DNA of 64,000 bases, from the NCBI GenBank assembly GCA_033807695.1, contig CM066310.1, forward strand, positions 3,100,001 to 3,164,000, in the 5' to 3' direction. Shown here piece by piece: positions 43,371 through 55,028 of this stretch; within the stretch, counting starts at the first letter, position 1, and each line of letters starts with the position of its first letter. The DNA is from Daedaleopsis sinensis. Lineage: Eukaryota > Basidiomycota > Agaricomycetes > Polyporales > Polyporaceae. The notes below the pieces were generated by a model, which ran no database searches, had not been told where the DNA came from, and saw only the letters and a program-made list of their open reading frames with translations. The translations under genes were made by a program, and so were the position numbers.

Positions 43371-45980
43371 TCATTCTCCTATTGGAAAGGCGGGCCCATA
43401 ATCCATCAATAATTCAGTGCCAGCATCCATATTCTTGGCTAGAGCGCGAGGATGAGGAGGAGTTTACTTCGCCGATTGCAGACGTAAACGTCACTTACTG
43501 GCATATATCCCAATTCGCTGGTCTTCTCCCACTGACATGACTACCAGAGGACGGGTGCTCAGATTTAGATATACGGTGCAGGCAGATACTAAGCGGACTC
43601 ACTAAGAACTATGACATTGGCTTTTGTAGCGTGGTTGATGAATCTGGAAGCGTTGCCTGCATACATGCCATCAACGCAGGTCTTGAGATTCGACTCGGGC
43701 ATGTCGAAGATGTAGCTCCTCTTGAGACATGCTGACACCGCACTACAGGTCAATGAGCGTTTGAGATCCTGTCAGTCTTGGTGTCTAGTACTCGCCTTCT
43801 GGAGTCGACTGTAGGCTCATATATCAATTCTCCGAGGTACTCTGACGGGTAGAAGTGCTTAGCGGAGTGTGGAGAGGAGACATCGCTCAGACTCACCTAT
43901 GATGAGCTGACCCTTCTTGACAGGTTCGGCAAGGAAGAGACCCATGCCATGATTGCTCTCCCTGACTTCGGTGGCCTGACGACATCGGAGATCGAAGGGA
44001 GACGGAGTGTATAGTCAGTCAGGCACCAACGGATATACCGCGCAGACTGACCTTGAAGAGTCCTCTCTGCAAATGTGTGTTCTCGCATCTGTGGATGCAC
44101 GAAGAGCACAGCTTCGGGTCGCACTCTCTCCGGGCTTTCCTGCACGGGCATAAGTTCGTCAAACAAGCGGACGCTATGTCCCGCTTCTTCCTGCCGGGCA
44201 GCGTCATTCCGCATTGACATCCGAGCGCCGTCGGTCTAAGCTCTGCCGCAGGGTGCAGCGAACGTTAGGACCAGACGGTACTTGCATTGTTGCGTACATG
44301 TCAACACTGCGCCCTCACCAGGTGTATCGCACGTTTCGCGGTTCTGGGAGTTGGCGAATCTCTTGCAGATGGTAGCGATCTATGGTGCATCATAGCGCTT
44401 CACGAGGCTGTTAATCTCTCGCGATCAGTAGACTTACCTCGTAGCACGGTTTGAGAGAAACCTTGGCCAGGGTACAAGGCTGCGTGGGCCCGGAGAGATA
44501 GCAGAGGAGTCGAAGTTCGTCGAGGTCAGCATCGCTCCAATTCACCTCGCCCTAGCATGCTCGTGAGCCTAGTATAAACATGGGCATAGCCAACGCTTGC
44601 GACTCACTTCAAGAGCGTCGGGATGCTCGACAATGCACCGCTCCCCGCAAGATTCGTCCGGGGACAAACACTGGAGCGGCTCTCTTGCCGTATAGTCAGG
44701 CATGACATGCCCATTGACTAAGAGCCGGCAACCATTAGTATAGGTCACTGAGCGATATGCGGAGACGCACCATGAGTGAAGCAGTTCGCTTGCACGCATC
44801 CTGGGTCCGGACACCACAGCGCGACGAGGTCCCGTACGCGCGAGACGAGGTCGTGCGGCTCGGGTGGCGACAAATCTGGGAGCGGTGGGTATCGCGTTCG
44901 CGACGAGCCCGGCCACGGGATGGGATCGCTATAGTCTCGATAGTGAGCGCGCACACCGGGTTCGGCATGAGGTCGATAAGACGCACTTCGTTTTTCCCAT
45001 AGCAATCGCGCCGCCAACGACGGACCGCGTGCAGAGCGTGAGCGGTAGGACGCCCGTCTCGTCGATCGCCTCCATCGACAGCCCATGCTCGTAGTGCAGG
45101 CGGCGTGCGGTCTCCAGAACGACCTCGAGTGCTGATGAGTGTCAACATCAGCGCATGCATACCATGATACACTCGGTCACGCCCCGTACCGTCCGAGTCG
45201 CGGTAGGGCTCTTGCCATGCGAGAGACTTGTGTGTGCTGAGGTAGAACTCCGTGTCAAAGTCCGGATCGTCGGCGAGCGGCAGAAATGCCATGGAATTTG
45301 GATCGTCTCCGTGTAGGATGTTGAGAGAGACAGGGGTGCAGGACTCGTATGGCGGGTAGGGAGCAAGTGGAGGCATATTGGAGAGGTCGATGTCCTCGTA
45401 CGTTAGCTCGGTAACGCGCATGTCGTCGGGAGAGTCGAGGTTATAGTACACGGTGACGGTGTCCTGTGTGCCACTGCCAGTAGCAGGTAGCAATGCATGT
45501 CGTTCGCCGATGGTCGCGTCCAGTGTCGACGCCGGAGCATCGATATCCATTGCGTGAGACGAGTGACCGAGAGTGTCGGACACGCGAAGAGAGGAGATGA
45601 TCCCTTCGCAGTGCGTCGGCTCCCATTCGTAGTAGTCATTCCATGAGCTAGAATATTGTGCAATCGCAGTCTTGCGTGTCTTATCTCTGCGATCATCCAT
45701 GTTGATATTGTAGACACCGGTGGTTGGTAGATCCGCGTATTGGTCCGAGTCACTGCGTTGAAGGTGGACTCTCAGGCTGTGGAACTTCTTGAAAGCGTAA
45801 TCCAAGTTAGTATAACTTGCTTTTTAATAGTTCCAACATATGCAGGATTTTTGGCTTACTTGGGGGCAATGGTATAGCCAGCAGGTTCGGACGGCTGACT
45901 TTGAAGAGTTGCCTGAGAGTCGCACACAAGTCGCGCAGGATCCAGTAAGAGGTCACACTCTAGGCGCTAGTGCCACAAGC
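43371..45980 (-). CDS. EZH2-like histone H3 lysine-27 methyltransferase
   Basis: The C-terminal part carries the pre-SET CXC cysteine region (CPCRKARRECDPKLCSSC, about 44150) and LQRGLFK, then a SET domain spread over small exons: RESNHGMGLFLAEPVKKGQL, EYLGELIYEPTVDS, YAGNASRFINHATKANVIVL, RIGIYA, and MDAGTELLMDYGPAF before the stop at 43371. RFINHA and the MDYG tyrosine are the cofactor-binding and catalytic elements. This CXC-SET order defines the E(z)/KMT6 family, the catalytic subunit of PRC2, which silences genes by H3K27 methylation. The N-terminal exons (to about 45980) are poorly conserved and the true ATG was not found. Upstream parts include DADLDELRLLCYLSG. Confidence 0.85.
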
Positions 45981-46163
45981 CCGTTATTTGTCTCTATTTG
46001 TCACCTAATAGTAAGTCGCGCTAACTACCCTCGCGCTCGTCCCTTCCCATGCTACTTACTTGTTGAACTATCGAGTCTTCCAGCTTCACTCTCCCGTGTC
46101 GCAGCCCTGCTATAGCTTGTCGTGCTCGTTAATCACGCGAAACTCGTCTTTGATCATTTATCT

Positions 46164-46803
46164 ATGTCTAAGTCTTCCACCGACGAGTCAAGGTCGGAAT
46201 CATCTCCCGACTCGGATGGCGCACCGTCCTCCCCCACTCCCCCTCTGAAGAACCTTCGCCGGGATCCAAACAGGGAGAAGGTCCCCCCGTTTGACTATGA
46301 CAACATGGTATGTGTACACATATGTGGCTCTCCACTTTCTCCGGCAGTATACGTGACAATGCCCATAGGAGGTCTCACTCCGAGAAATGTTTCCGCGTCA
46401 GTATCTCCCGGCCGAGCTCGACCCCATCTGGGTTGACATGCCACTCAATGACATCCCCCTTTGCTGGTTTGGCGCACCGTTACTCCTCCCAAACATCATC
46501 AAGTACGCCAAAGAGTACGCCTTCGACTGCCCCGCCACCACTCCCCATCTTGCTTGGATTCCCGGTGCGGTCGACGAGGGAAAGTGCTGGTACAACATCT
46601 GCCAGTACTTCTACCGGCAGACAAAGATCAACATGAGGATCAAAGACGTGTGGAATCAGCGCCTGCCGGTCATCGTCTTTTGGTCGAATCGCGAGCTCGT
46701 GAATGTCGCAGATGTCATGTTTCGACAGGTCGGGATGCTGTTGAGGGACATGGAATACGAGAAGAAATACTCTCCACGGTGGTATTTGGACCGTGGCCAA
46801 TAG
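46164..46803 (+). CDS. tandem-family protein of unknown function, copy 1
   Basis: Exons 46164-46307 and 46369-46803, 192 residues. A serine/acid-rich start leads to the conserved block EKVPPFDYDN before the intron. The second exon opens EVSLREMFPRQYLPAELD, continues PLNDIPLCWFGAP and FDCPATTPHLAW, and ends with INMRIKDVW and FWSNRELVNVADVMFRQVG. No signal peptide or membrane segment is seen. I know no named family with these motifs. Copies 2 (47552), 3 (50623) and a fragment (47298) follow on the same strand, all with the intron after YDN. The two complete copies have no visible lesions. Confidence 0.75.
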
Positions 46804-47297
46804 GTGAGTTGCCCAAATGCCATGTCTTTATCAGTCATACTCATCACATTTGTGCTACTAGCCGTAGGTTCGATCTCCTTCCAATCGTGTTCTCGCCTCC
46901 ATGTCACAAACATCTTTAATTCCCTGAATGTATCTAAACCATTCAGCACGATTCCACGCCTACATAACCAGCGTGTTCTCATACCACAGGACATGGAGAA
47001 CCATCATTCAATGTCAAAGATGCGCTATGACGCTTTCTACATTGCGAGGCTAGGCTTCACGCGCGACACGCTCGACCCGTGCCACAGTCCCGTGGTGCGC
47101 ATCCCAAGGCTCAGCAGGCTCTCAGCAACCCCTACTACCTGCACGAAAACTCACACTCAGCCTCTCACGGCGCTCGCCCGTGACGCCAGCCGTGTTTACG
47201 GAGAGGTTCTGTTGAGTGCTTGCAGTGAGGATTTCCGACGGCTTCCACTGCTTGGATTCTTTACTTCCTTAGCTGGGCTCCGCCGCTTGCACTTGGG
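46804..47297. other. 3' flank of copy 1, no gene seen
   Basis: A continuous plus-strand frame exists but shows no similarity to the family motifs or any domain. Confidence 0.4.
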
Positions 47298-47490
47298 GTG
47301 AGATGCGGCATGCCCTGGTATGCGTCACTGTCGCGACAGCATCTCCCCGCCCAGCTCGACCCCCTCTGGGGTGACTTGCCCCTCAACGCCATCCACCTTT
47401 GCCGGTTTGGCGCCTCATTTCTCCTTTCTCAAGTCAACGCCAAGGAGTATGAATCAGTAGCACGGGTAGTGGCGGGGCAGTCGAAGCCAT
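47298..47490 (+). pseudogene. rearranged fragment of the tandem family
   Basis: The reading QHLPAQLDPLWGDLPLNAIHLCRFGASF matches the start of the second exon of copies 1-3 with a few substitutions, then AKEY. At 47468-47488 the DNA is the reverse complement of the bases encoding GFDCPAT in copy 2, so the end of the fragment has been inverted. No first exon is present. Confidence 0.7.
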
Positions 47491-47551
47491 CACCGGGTTT
47501 CTTCTGTAGGTTGAACATCACGTGTCCTCATATCACTTTGTTCTGACGTTC

Positions 47552-48223
47552 ATGTCTTCCCCCAACGAACCTTCGAAACCAGCTAGCGATGACATATTCT
47601 CGAATGCCCCTACGATACTCCATCGCTCGGACCCAAACAAGGAGAAGGTTCCGCCCTTCGACTATGACAACTTGGTATGTGTACACGCGCTTCTTAGGCT
47701 ACTACTACTAGGATGTGATGATATAGTACTAAGTACTAACAATGCACTGCAGGAGATCTCACTCCAAGAGATGTTTCCGTGCCAGTATCTCCCCCCCGAG
47801 CTCGATCCTCTGTGGGTTGACATGCCACTTAACGATATCCCGCTCTGCTGGTTTGGCGTACATTTCTCATTTCCAAGAATCATCGACTACGCCAAGGAGT
47901 ACGGCTTCGACTGCCCCGCCACCACCCCCCATCTTGCTCGCGTCCGTGGGGCGGTCGACCCGGGCAAGAGCTGGCACAATATCTGGAAGTACTTCCATCA
48001 ACAGACGGGGATCAACATGAGGATACGCGAGGTGTGGGATCAGGACCTTCCGATCCTTGTCTTTTGGTCGAATCGCGAGCTCGTGAACGTCAAAGACGTC
48101 ATGTTCCGACAAGTTGGGATGCTCTTGACGGACTTGGGATACGAGGACTATCGGTTGTTGTGGTATCTAGACCGGCTCGAGGAGGTAAGTGTCCAACAAG
48201 TCTTGTTGCTTTCAGTCTGCTGA
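47552..48223 (+). CDS. tandem-family protein of unknown function, copy 2
   Basis: ATG at 47552 (MSSPNEPSKPASDDIFSNA). Exon 1 ends after KVPPFDYDNL at 47674. The second exon starts at 47753 (EISLQEMFPCQYLP). The intron is 78 nt and has no stop, so it can be read through in frame, but homology to copy 1 supports removal. Conserved blocks: PLNDIPLCWFGVH, YGFDCPATTPHLAR, NMRIREVWDQDLP, FWSNRELVNVKDVMFRQVG, ending WYLDRLEE, after which GTAAGTG may start another intron (48185) or the frame runs to a stop at 48223. Function unknown. Confidence 0.75.
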   Translation: MSSPNEPSKPASDDIFSNAPTILHRSDPNKEKVPPFDYDNLVCVHALLRLLLLGCDDIVLSTNNALQEISLQEMFPCQYLPPELDPLWVDMPLNDIPLCWFGVHFSFPRIIDYAKEYGFDCPATTPHLARVRGAVDPGKSWHNIWKYFHQQTGINMRIREVWDQDLPILVFWSNRELVNVKDVMFRQVGMLLTDLGYEDYRLLWYLDRLEEVSVQQVLLLSVC

Positions 48224-48929
48224 TCGGCATTGTATGTAGCCGTAGCGTCACCACTGCCAGTGTTGACTTGCAGCCCAAGTTGTCTAGTTCAAGTTCGGTG
48301 TCCTACAGTAGTACTCCCTCAATCTCTACATATCGTCTTACTCATCCCTCAGCCCCTCTTCAATCCCGTGGCAGGCATGCCAGGCTCCAGCAGTAAACCA
48401 AAAGTCAATATTATTCAGTCGCTGACGTTTCGAGATTCGATCCAGGCAAGATCATCTCGGTCGTATCATGTTCCTTCGTGAGGAGGCGTGAAGGTGGATA
48501 TTGTTCTGTACGTTACTATCCCTCGGACCATGCCTATCCTATAGGTTGTGCTGATACTCATTCGCAGCTTGTGGTCATCTAGTTAAGACGCATGTGCCTT
48601 CCATTCTGTCAACAGCGACGAGCGTTGGGCCTCGCTACTGAGACGTACGCTGGCGCGCACGTCAAGACCACTTCGCATATGGTGCATTACATTTTATGCT
48701 CTGACAGTGACGGACATTTCGCATTCCACGAGAACATCAGACGTCTATGTAAGAAGATATCACCGATTTCAACGTCTCAATCAATGATCATAGCTAAATC
48801 ACTCGTTAGATCATCGTATTCCAAGTTCGAACCAAAACACAATCTCCTGAAACCATTCGAAACGGTCTAGCATAAACACCATTTACGACTAAATGGAACG
48901 CGCCAACATCCACCGCTTTTGGTTCCCTC
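48224..48929. other. intergenic, no gene seen
   Basis: Between family copy 2 and the 3' end of a hydrophobin on the opposite strand. Only short unsupported frames. Confidence 0.45.
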
Positions 48930-49384
48930 TTAAAGGATGACCGGGACGCAGCCGATGGAGATGAGACCACCTGCAAGCATGGCTGTGAGTTGCGCATACA
49001 ACATGGTTAAATGCTTCCGAGGATTGCTATCTCACCGACACTGTTGTTCTGGCAACAAACGACGTTCGCATCACTATGGAAGTTGAAGTCAATCTCCTGC
49101 GGCTACGTTTAGACTAACAAGGGGCGAACTGACCAGCTGTTGCCGCTGCCGGCTCCGATGACGGAAATGGGCGAGCAGTTGAAGCCGATCAAACCGGTGA
49201 CGTCCTTGGGGACGACGCCGAGAAGCCCGAGGAGCGTACTCCCTGAGGGGCTGCTCTCCGATACGGTGGATTCGCAGCACTCGACGGACCCGGTTTCGCA
49301 GAAGCCGCCGCCGCCAGTCTGAGGCGTGGGGGTGGCGACAGCAAGAATTGCGAGGGTAGAGAGCGCGACGAGCTTGGAGAACAT
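48930..49384 (-). CDS. class I hydrophobin, eight cysteines
   Basis: Exons 49384-49134, 49073-49036 and 48970-48930, 109 residues. The signal peptide is MFSKLVALSTLAILAVATPTP. The pattern FCETGSVECCEST ... FNCSP ... SWCDANVVCCQNN ... GCVPV gives all eight cysteines (C, CC, C, C, CC, C) with the class I-length gap between the third and fourth. The secreted protein should coat hyphae or fruit bodies by self-assembly. TATAAAA lies near 49475-49480. Gene structure, including a 38-nt middle exon, is shared by all hydrophobins here. Confidence 0.92.
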
Positions 49385-50622
49385 GGCTGATGAGATCGAT
49401 GAGACTTTGTGCGATGTGCGAGTGCAAATGCTGGTGAGTGTTTGCTGGGGACTCCCAATGGCCTCCTCACAGGTTTTATACGTGCCCAGGCTGGAATTTA
49501 CCCGTCACGCTTGCCTCGACTGTCTCGCAAACATCCTATACTGAGAAAATTACGAGTCCGTTGCGCTCGTGCAGTAACGTTACCTCGAAGACGCGCCCCG
49601 TACAAGACCCGCTCTGTGTGATGTCACTTCGCTCTGCTAAGCATTGCATCTGTCGTCCGTCGATGTCCTGGGCGTCGCTTGCGGGCGGAGGACGGTACCG
49701 GCTGTCAACCCATGTCTCGTGAGCACCGGCGACGACGACTCTCCGGCGATGTTGGACGTGGACGATTGCTCCCGTGCGCACTGTCGACGAGTGCGGCCCC
49801 GACACAAGTGCGTTCCACAGGGAGGGGTTCATCCACTCCATTGCTTCTCTGGGATCGACCGAGGTTGCCTGTCGCTTACATTGCCAAACTGCTCGCTGCA
49901 GATTAGAGCGGACCCTCGAGTCGAACTAGATGGCTGTCATCTCACGATGTCGCGGAGGTAGCGAGGCTCGCTACACATCGCAGACATACTCGGTACCGCG
50001 CGCAACGGCGACCTGTTCCCGGGAAACGTGGTGTGTGTTTTTGAAAATTGCTGTCGAACTCAAACTGTTTGCTAAAGCCCAGGGCGATCGACGTGGGTGC
50101 GATCGAGCCTAGTAGGCGGACCGTAGACGTTGAGACTGAGCGCCGTCAGTAGTACTGGTCGGTGATCCAGATCCCCTCAGGTCTTGCAGGGCTACGCAAA
50201 GTGCGTCAGTGTCATCCTTGTAGCTTAGAACATGAACGAGCAGCATGAATACTACTGTACGTTGGCATACTGTGCCAGCGACGCACCGGCCAGGCCTATA
50301 AGTAGTAGACCATCGCTGTCTAGTAGCTGTGGCAGTCACGGATACTTAGTTTACCAACGGTGGGCTATCTCTTGGGCTATCTCTGGCCAATCCTCAAAGT
50401 GGGCGCACAGTGGGCGACTCGCCGGATAGCCTCAGCGTAGGTGTTCAACATAGGCGCCTGCAGTTATTTGTCAATGTTTATCCTCCCTCCTCTTGTCGCC
50501 AATAAGTAGTACTGCTCCTCGAGTCAAACGTTATTGAAGTTGTCACACACCATGGCGATATTGGCACCTCAGCATACTTAGGCTCGACTGGTCAACACAC
50601 TTCTCTATGCGATGTATTCGTG
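49385..50622. other. upstream region of hydrophobin, partly duplicated
   Basis: No gene is supported. Two blocks (about 49646-49730 and 49940-50010) resemble blocks at about 52880-52960 and 53158-53225 upstream of the next hydrophobin, at similar distances from the start codon. They are remnants of the tandem duplication or retained regulatory DNA. Confidence 0.5.
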
Positions 50623-51242
50623 ATGGCCTCTTCATCTATTCCTCATCCAGACTGCAGCCCAGAGTTGCCTCGCGTGGGGGCAGACTCGGAGTCCTCCCCG
50701 CCCTCCCCAAGACTGTAAGCCGTCGCTTGGACCCAAACAAGAAGAATACTCCACCCTTTGAATATGACAACATTGCATGTGTGCACCGTGCGCCTTCCTT
50801 TCCTGCGACAGTACGTGACAATGCGCTTCAGGAGATCTCACTCCGAGATAGGTTTCCGAGCCAGTATCTTCCCGCCCAGCTCGACGCGCTCTAGATGGGT
50901 TGATTTGCCACTCAACGATATCCCGCTCTGCTGGTTCGGTGTACTACTTTTCCTTCTCAGGTAAACGAATACGCCGAGGAGTACAGTCTCGACTGCCTCG
51001 CTACTGTTCCCTTCCTCGCTCGCATCCCTGGCGCGGTGGACAAGAGCTGGCACGATATATGCAAGTACTTCTATCAGCAGACGGGGATCAATATGAAGAT
51101 ACGAGATGTGTGGGTTCGAGACCTTCCGATCCTCGTCTTTTGGTCGAATCGCGAGCTCGTGAATGTGAAAGACGTCACGTCACAACAGGTGCGGATGCTC
51201 TTGACGGACATGGGATATCGGAAGGACTACCCGGTGAGGTGA
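50623..51242 (+). pseudogene. tandem-family copy 3, broken
   Basis: The ATG at 50623 (MASSSIPHPDCSPELP) runs into a stop near 50719, after which the family block DPNKKNTPPFEYDN is read in another frame. In the second exon, YLPAQLDAL is followed by TAG at about 50892, with WVDLPLNDIPLCWFG continuing out of frame. The C-terminal part (NMKIRDVWVRDLP, FWSNRELVNVKDV) is open again to 51242. At least two frameshifts are needed to read the protein, so this copy is dead. Confidence 0.8.
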
Positions 51243-52191
51243 TTATTAGACCGGCTCGAAGAGGTGTGTTATACCCCGATAATCACACCGTATCATCATG
51301 ATTGTTCAAACCGTTCTCGTAGCCGTGACCAACGAAATCATCCTTGTTAGCACTACTTTATGTAGCGGAATTTCACTCTTACGATCCGCCCAGGAGTGTG
51401 CCCGTATGGTTTTCAAGTCGCTCCCAAATATTGAACCCTGGTCTGTCGGAAACTGCATACACGACGCATGTATTCGCCATCCAGGACGCACCCTGTCCGA
51501 AGCAACCACCCACCACAGCATGAGCGTGCACGCGTGCACGCGCCGAGAATGTGTCCGCATGCGCGTGACTCTTCTTTCTGTCCGGATGACCGCTAGGTAT
51601 CGACCATTCGGTGGTTCTCCTACACGGCGAAGCCGCCCTCGTACCGAAGGACAGACATCGACACGCAAGCTCGCACTCCTGCTCAGCTACCTGCCGTGAG
51701 TCCCCGTCTTCTCTCGGGATAATGTCCTGCTTTCCCTAACGTGTGCTCCTCATGCGTAGACTCGGTCGAATCCCAATCCCGGCAAGGTGGATGGGACGCG
51801 ATAACCCTCGGTTCAAAGCTTCGGCCTGCTCGAACGTTACCGCTCGCGGAAAGATCGCGCCGCGCGTACTGATGATACTTTGATACTTCTACTCCCCTTT
51901 TCAGGTGGTGCGCGTCAGCGGTGTCGCTCCTTAGACCGGCGGCACAGCGGCAACCACTACGTCCGTTGACTCGGTGGACCCGCCTCGCTCATCTATATGC
52001 TACTATTGTGGCTGATGACCGCCGATCGCATAGATATTCTGAAGCATTTTTCGACTGTTCCCAAACGGTCGAACCATCGCTCTGGAACTCAGATACGTCC
52101 ATTCTCATAACGGAGCCGGATTCATACATTCTGCCATGGCTAGGGTAGACGACTCGCCAATGCTCCATAGCCGACACTGAGCTCCTCCGCA
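51243..52191. other. intergenic, no gene seen
   Basis: A 133-codon plus-strand frame (51298-51699) has no recognisable content. A short alternating purine-pyrimidine palindrome occurs near 51526-51542 (GTGCACGCGTGCAC). Confidence 0.45.
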
Positions 52192-52650
52192 TTAGAGAGT
52201 GACCGGGACACAACCGATGGAGACGAGTCCATCTAGGAACGTGCGTGTCAGTATGTGCGTGGTCATGTTCACGTCCTTCGCCCATGTCTATCTCACCGTG
52301 AGAGTTGTCCTCGCAGCACACAGTTTGCGCATCGCTGTGACGTCGATGTCAGATTGCTTATCCTGGTCATCTGGACGACGGATATGAACGTACCAACTAC
52401 CGCCGCTTCCAACTCCGATGACGGTGACGGGCGAGCAGTTGAGGCCGACCACGGCGGTGACATCCTGGACGACGATGCCAAGAAGCCCGAGCATCTTAGT
52501 CACTGAAGGGTCGGATGCCTCCGCGGTGCTCTCACAGCACTGGATGGGTCCGGTGTTGCAATCAGAAGGGCTTTCTCCCCCGCCGCCGGGCGTGGGGGTG
52601 GCGACAGCAAGGATTGCGAGGGTAGAGATTGTGAAGAGCTGGGAGAACAT
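52192..52650 (-). CDS. class I hydrophobin, eight cysteines
   Basis: Exons 52650-52394, 52334-52297 and 52232-52192, 111 residues. Leader MFSQLFTISTLAILAVATPTP. Cysteines: SDCNTGPIQCCES, LNCSP, CDAQTVCCEDN and IGCVPVTL, a complete eight-cysteine set. Of the full-length eight-cysteine members it is, by eye, the closest to the six-cysteine pair (for example [22 protein letters not shown]). It probably arose with the 48930 gene by tandem duplication, since both share upstream blocks. A TATA-like box lies near 52738-52745. Confidence 0.92.
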
Positions 52651-54541
52651 GGCGGATGAGATGTTGTTCGGAGTGCGAGTGCGAGTGCGGGTACTGGTGA
52701 GTGGTCGCTGAGGACAACAAGGCGGTGAGTATGCGGGTTCTTATACCTGAGCAGGGACCGTAGCGAGCGCGTTGGTAGCTCCGACACCAATTATCCGAGT
52801 CCTGCATTATTGTGAGGTGACGTATCGACCCGCTCCGTCCAATCCCCGTGCTGAATGTTACCCCACCAGCAGTTACAGCACATCTGTCGTTTTGTCGATA
52901 TCCGACCCTTCGCTTGCGGCCGGAGCGCGGTACCATTTGTCAAACCCACTCCACGCCGCACGCCTCACTGGCAGACGGCGACGATGTTTTACTTCAACCA
53001 TTGCCCCAGAGGGCGAAAATGATTTCTTCTCGATTGAACCATCGCCGTAATGTAGGTATACATCAGTTCTTCTAGTTCTCTTGAGACCGCAGCGCCCCGG
53101 CTCACCCTCCACTGCAGATTTCCGCCCTTGGGTCATGACGGGAGCGCTTAGACGAGCTCTCACGATGTCGCGGACGCAGCAGCACAGTCTACATGTCGCG
53201 GACGTTATCGGCACCGCGTTTTCTTTTAGCATTCGACGGCGAATCGCTTGCGGGAAAAAAAGGATACGCGTCTCAGATCATCTGTCAACGGACATACGCA
53301 AACCACCGCTCAGGGTCAGCGACGGGCGCGAACATGACCACAGCAGGCTGCACAGTGACGTCCGAGAGCGTCCAAAGTCTATTCGAGTGCGTCATCCTTT
53401 GCTCCAGGAACATGCCAGATGAGTATCAGTCTCGAAAAGGTCTGATGATGTATCGCCAGAGCAACATGAAGAGCACTCTCCACCGCCGCCTGTGCTGCAC
53501 GGCTAGCACGAGGCCGTAAGGAGATGGTGTTCTTCTCATGTTGTCACACATACCACGCGCCGTGCCGCGTGCTCGTTCTATGAACGCCGCCGCCGTATGT
53601 CCGTCCACGTCGTTTTTTCTGGTGAGTACTCTCGCGAAATGGAAATGGGGGCACCGATGAAGTCATGCTGAGCTATTTACAGCAGTCGCAGCGGCCTCGG
53701 CCAGTGTGAACGACGGCGCGCTCGCTCATATGTATACGGCACCGCCTTTGTTCCCTCTCTACCGAGCGCCTGCAAGCACACCCTGGTACCCCCGACTGTG
53801 CTGAATGTGACGGGCGGAAGCTAGGCTCGACCGTGGTGGGCCCTTGCCTTGATGCATACGCATGTGCTGGTGGATTAGCGCACCCCGCGCTACTGCCGTC
53901 GCTCCATGATGGTTCTACTCCAAGGTCGTATGGTTCTGCTCCAAGGTCCTCGGACTCGGACTTCGCGCTAACCACGCAGTGAACTACCCCTAATCCCATA
54001 CTCCGGGCTGAGGACGACGCGCACATGCGAGCCAATGACGACAACATCGCATCGATCTCAAGGCTGATGTGAGCACCGATGCTATACGGACATACGCTAC
54101 AGGTCAATGGCAGGTGATGCGAGAGAGTTCAACCGCGTCGTCAAGGCCGTGATCTCGGTTCACCTTCTATGCCGCCCTGCCACCGGCCCGCTTGGAGGCT
54201 ACGAAACGCGAACACGACTCGCGCCCACGCTTGAAGCTGGCGCCTCCAACTTTCCTGCGACGTGCAGCTCATGCTCAGGCTTCGAAGTAGTTCGATGACA
54301 TCAGTGTTCAATGTTCGTGCTTGCTGATGACGATAGCCCGCCCCCTGGCCTCGGGCAGCTCGTTGACCTCACCATCATCATGCCGACTTCCTCTCCCACG
54401 TCGCACATCGTCGACACATAAAAGGCCACCCACCCTTCACCGCTTCTCCTCACTCGAACAGCCCAGTTCGCGATCTACACACCAGCCTCAGCAGCGACTC
54501 GAGACCTCAGCACGCCCATAACCCCTCATACACATTGAACG
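52651..54541. other. bidirectional upstream region between two hydrophobins
   Basis: 1.9 kb separating divergent hydrophobin genes. It contains the duplicated upstream blocks noted at about 52880-52960 and 53158-53225, and a TATA-like ATAAAAGG at about 54418-54425 for the gene at 54542. No supported coding sequence. Confidence 0.5.
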
Positions 54542-55028
54542 ATGTTCGCCAAACTCGCTGTCATCATCTCCTCCCTCACCATCCTTGCTGCCGCCACCCC
54601 CTTCCCCGGCGGAGGCTCCGGCTCCGAGCCGGCCAGTTCGTGCACGACAGGCTCTGTTCAGTGCTGCCAGATGACGGGCACTGCGGGCTCTGACCCCATT
54701 GCCAAGGAACTAGCACTTCTTGGGATCACTGTTCAAGACGTGAACGCGCTTGTGGGCTTGACCTGCTCCCCGATCACCGCCGTCGGCGTCGGAAGCGGTG
54801 CTTCGTGGTGAGTGCTATTGAAGTCCGGATTGATTCGTGCATGGCGGCTGACCGGTCCTCGATTGCAGCAATACCAATGCCGTGTGCTGCCAAGACAACT
54901 CGTTCGGTACGGGACACCGTTCATATCTTCCCTTCCCTGGCCTTGTGTCGCATGTGTACTGACATGACTCTACTCTTACAGGCAGCGTTGCTGCCATTGG
55001 CTGCGTTCCCGTCAATCTCGGTGCTTGA
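54542..55028 (+). CDS. class I hydrophobin, eight cysteines
   Basis: Exons 54542-54807, 54869-54906 and 54982-55028, 116 residues. Leader MFAKLAVIISSLTILAAATPFP. Cysteines: SSCTTGSVQCCQM, LTCSP, WCNTNAVCCQDN and IGCVPVNLGA, the full set of eight. The most diverged member of the local group (VAAIGCVPVNLGA ending). Its position next to the DUF4246 relic and the inverted-duplication arm suggests that this cluster is the origin of the left-arm copy. Confidence 0.92.

Noticed and set aside
51298..51699. 133-codon open frame on the plus strand
   Set aside because: No domain, no paralogue, no splice pattern; lies in the flank of a broken gene.
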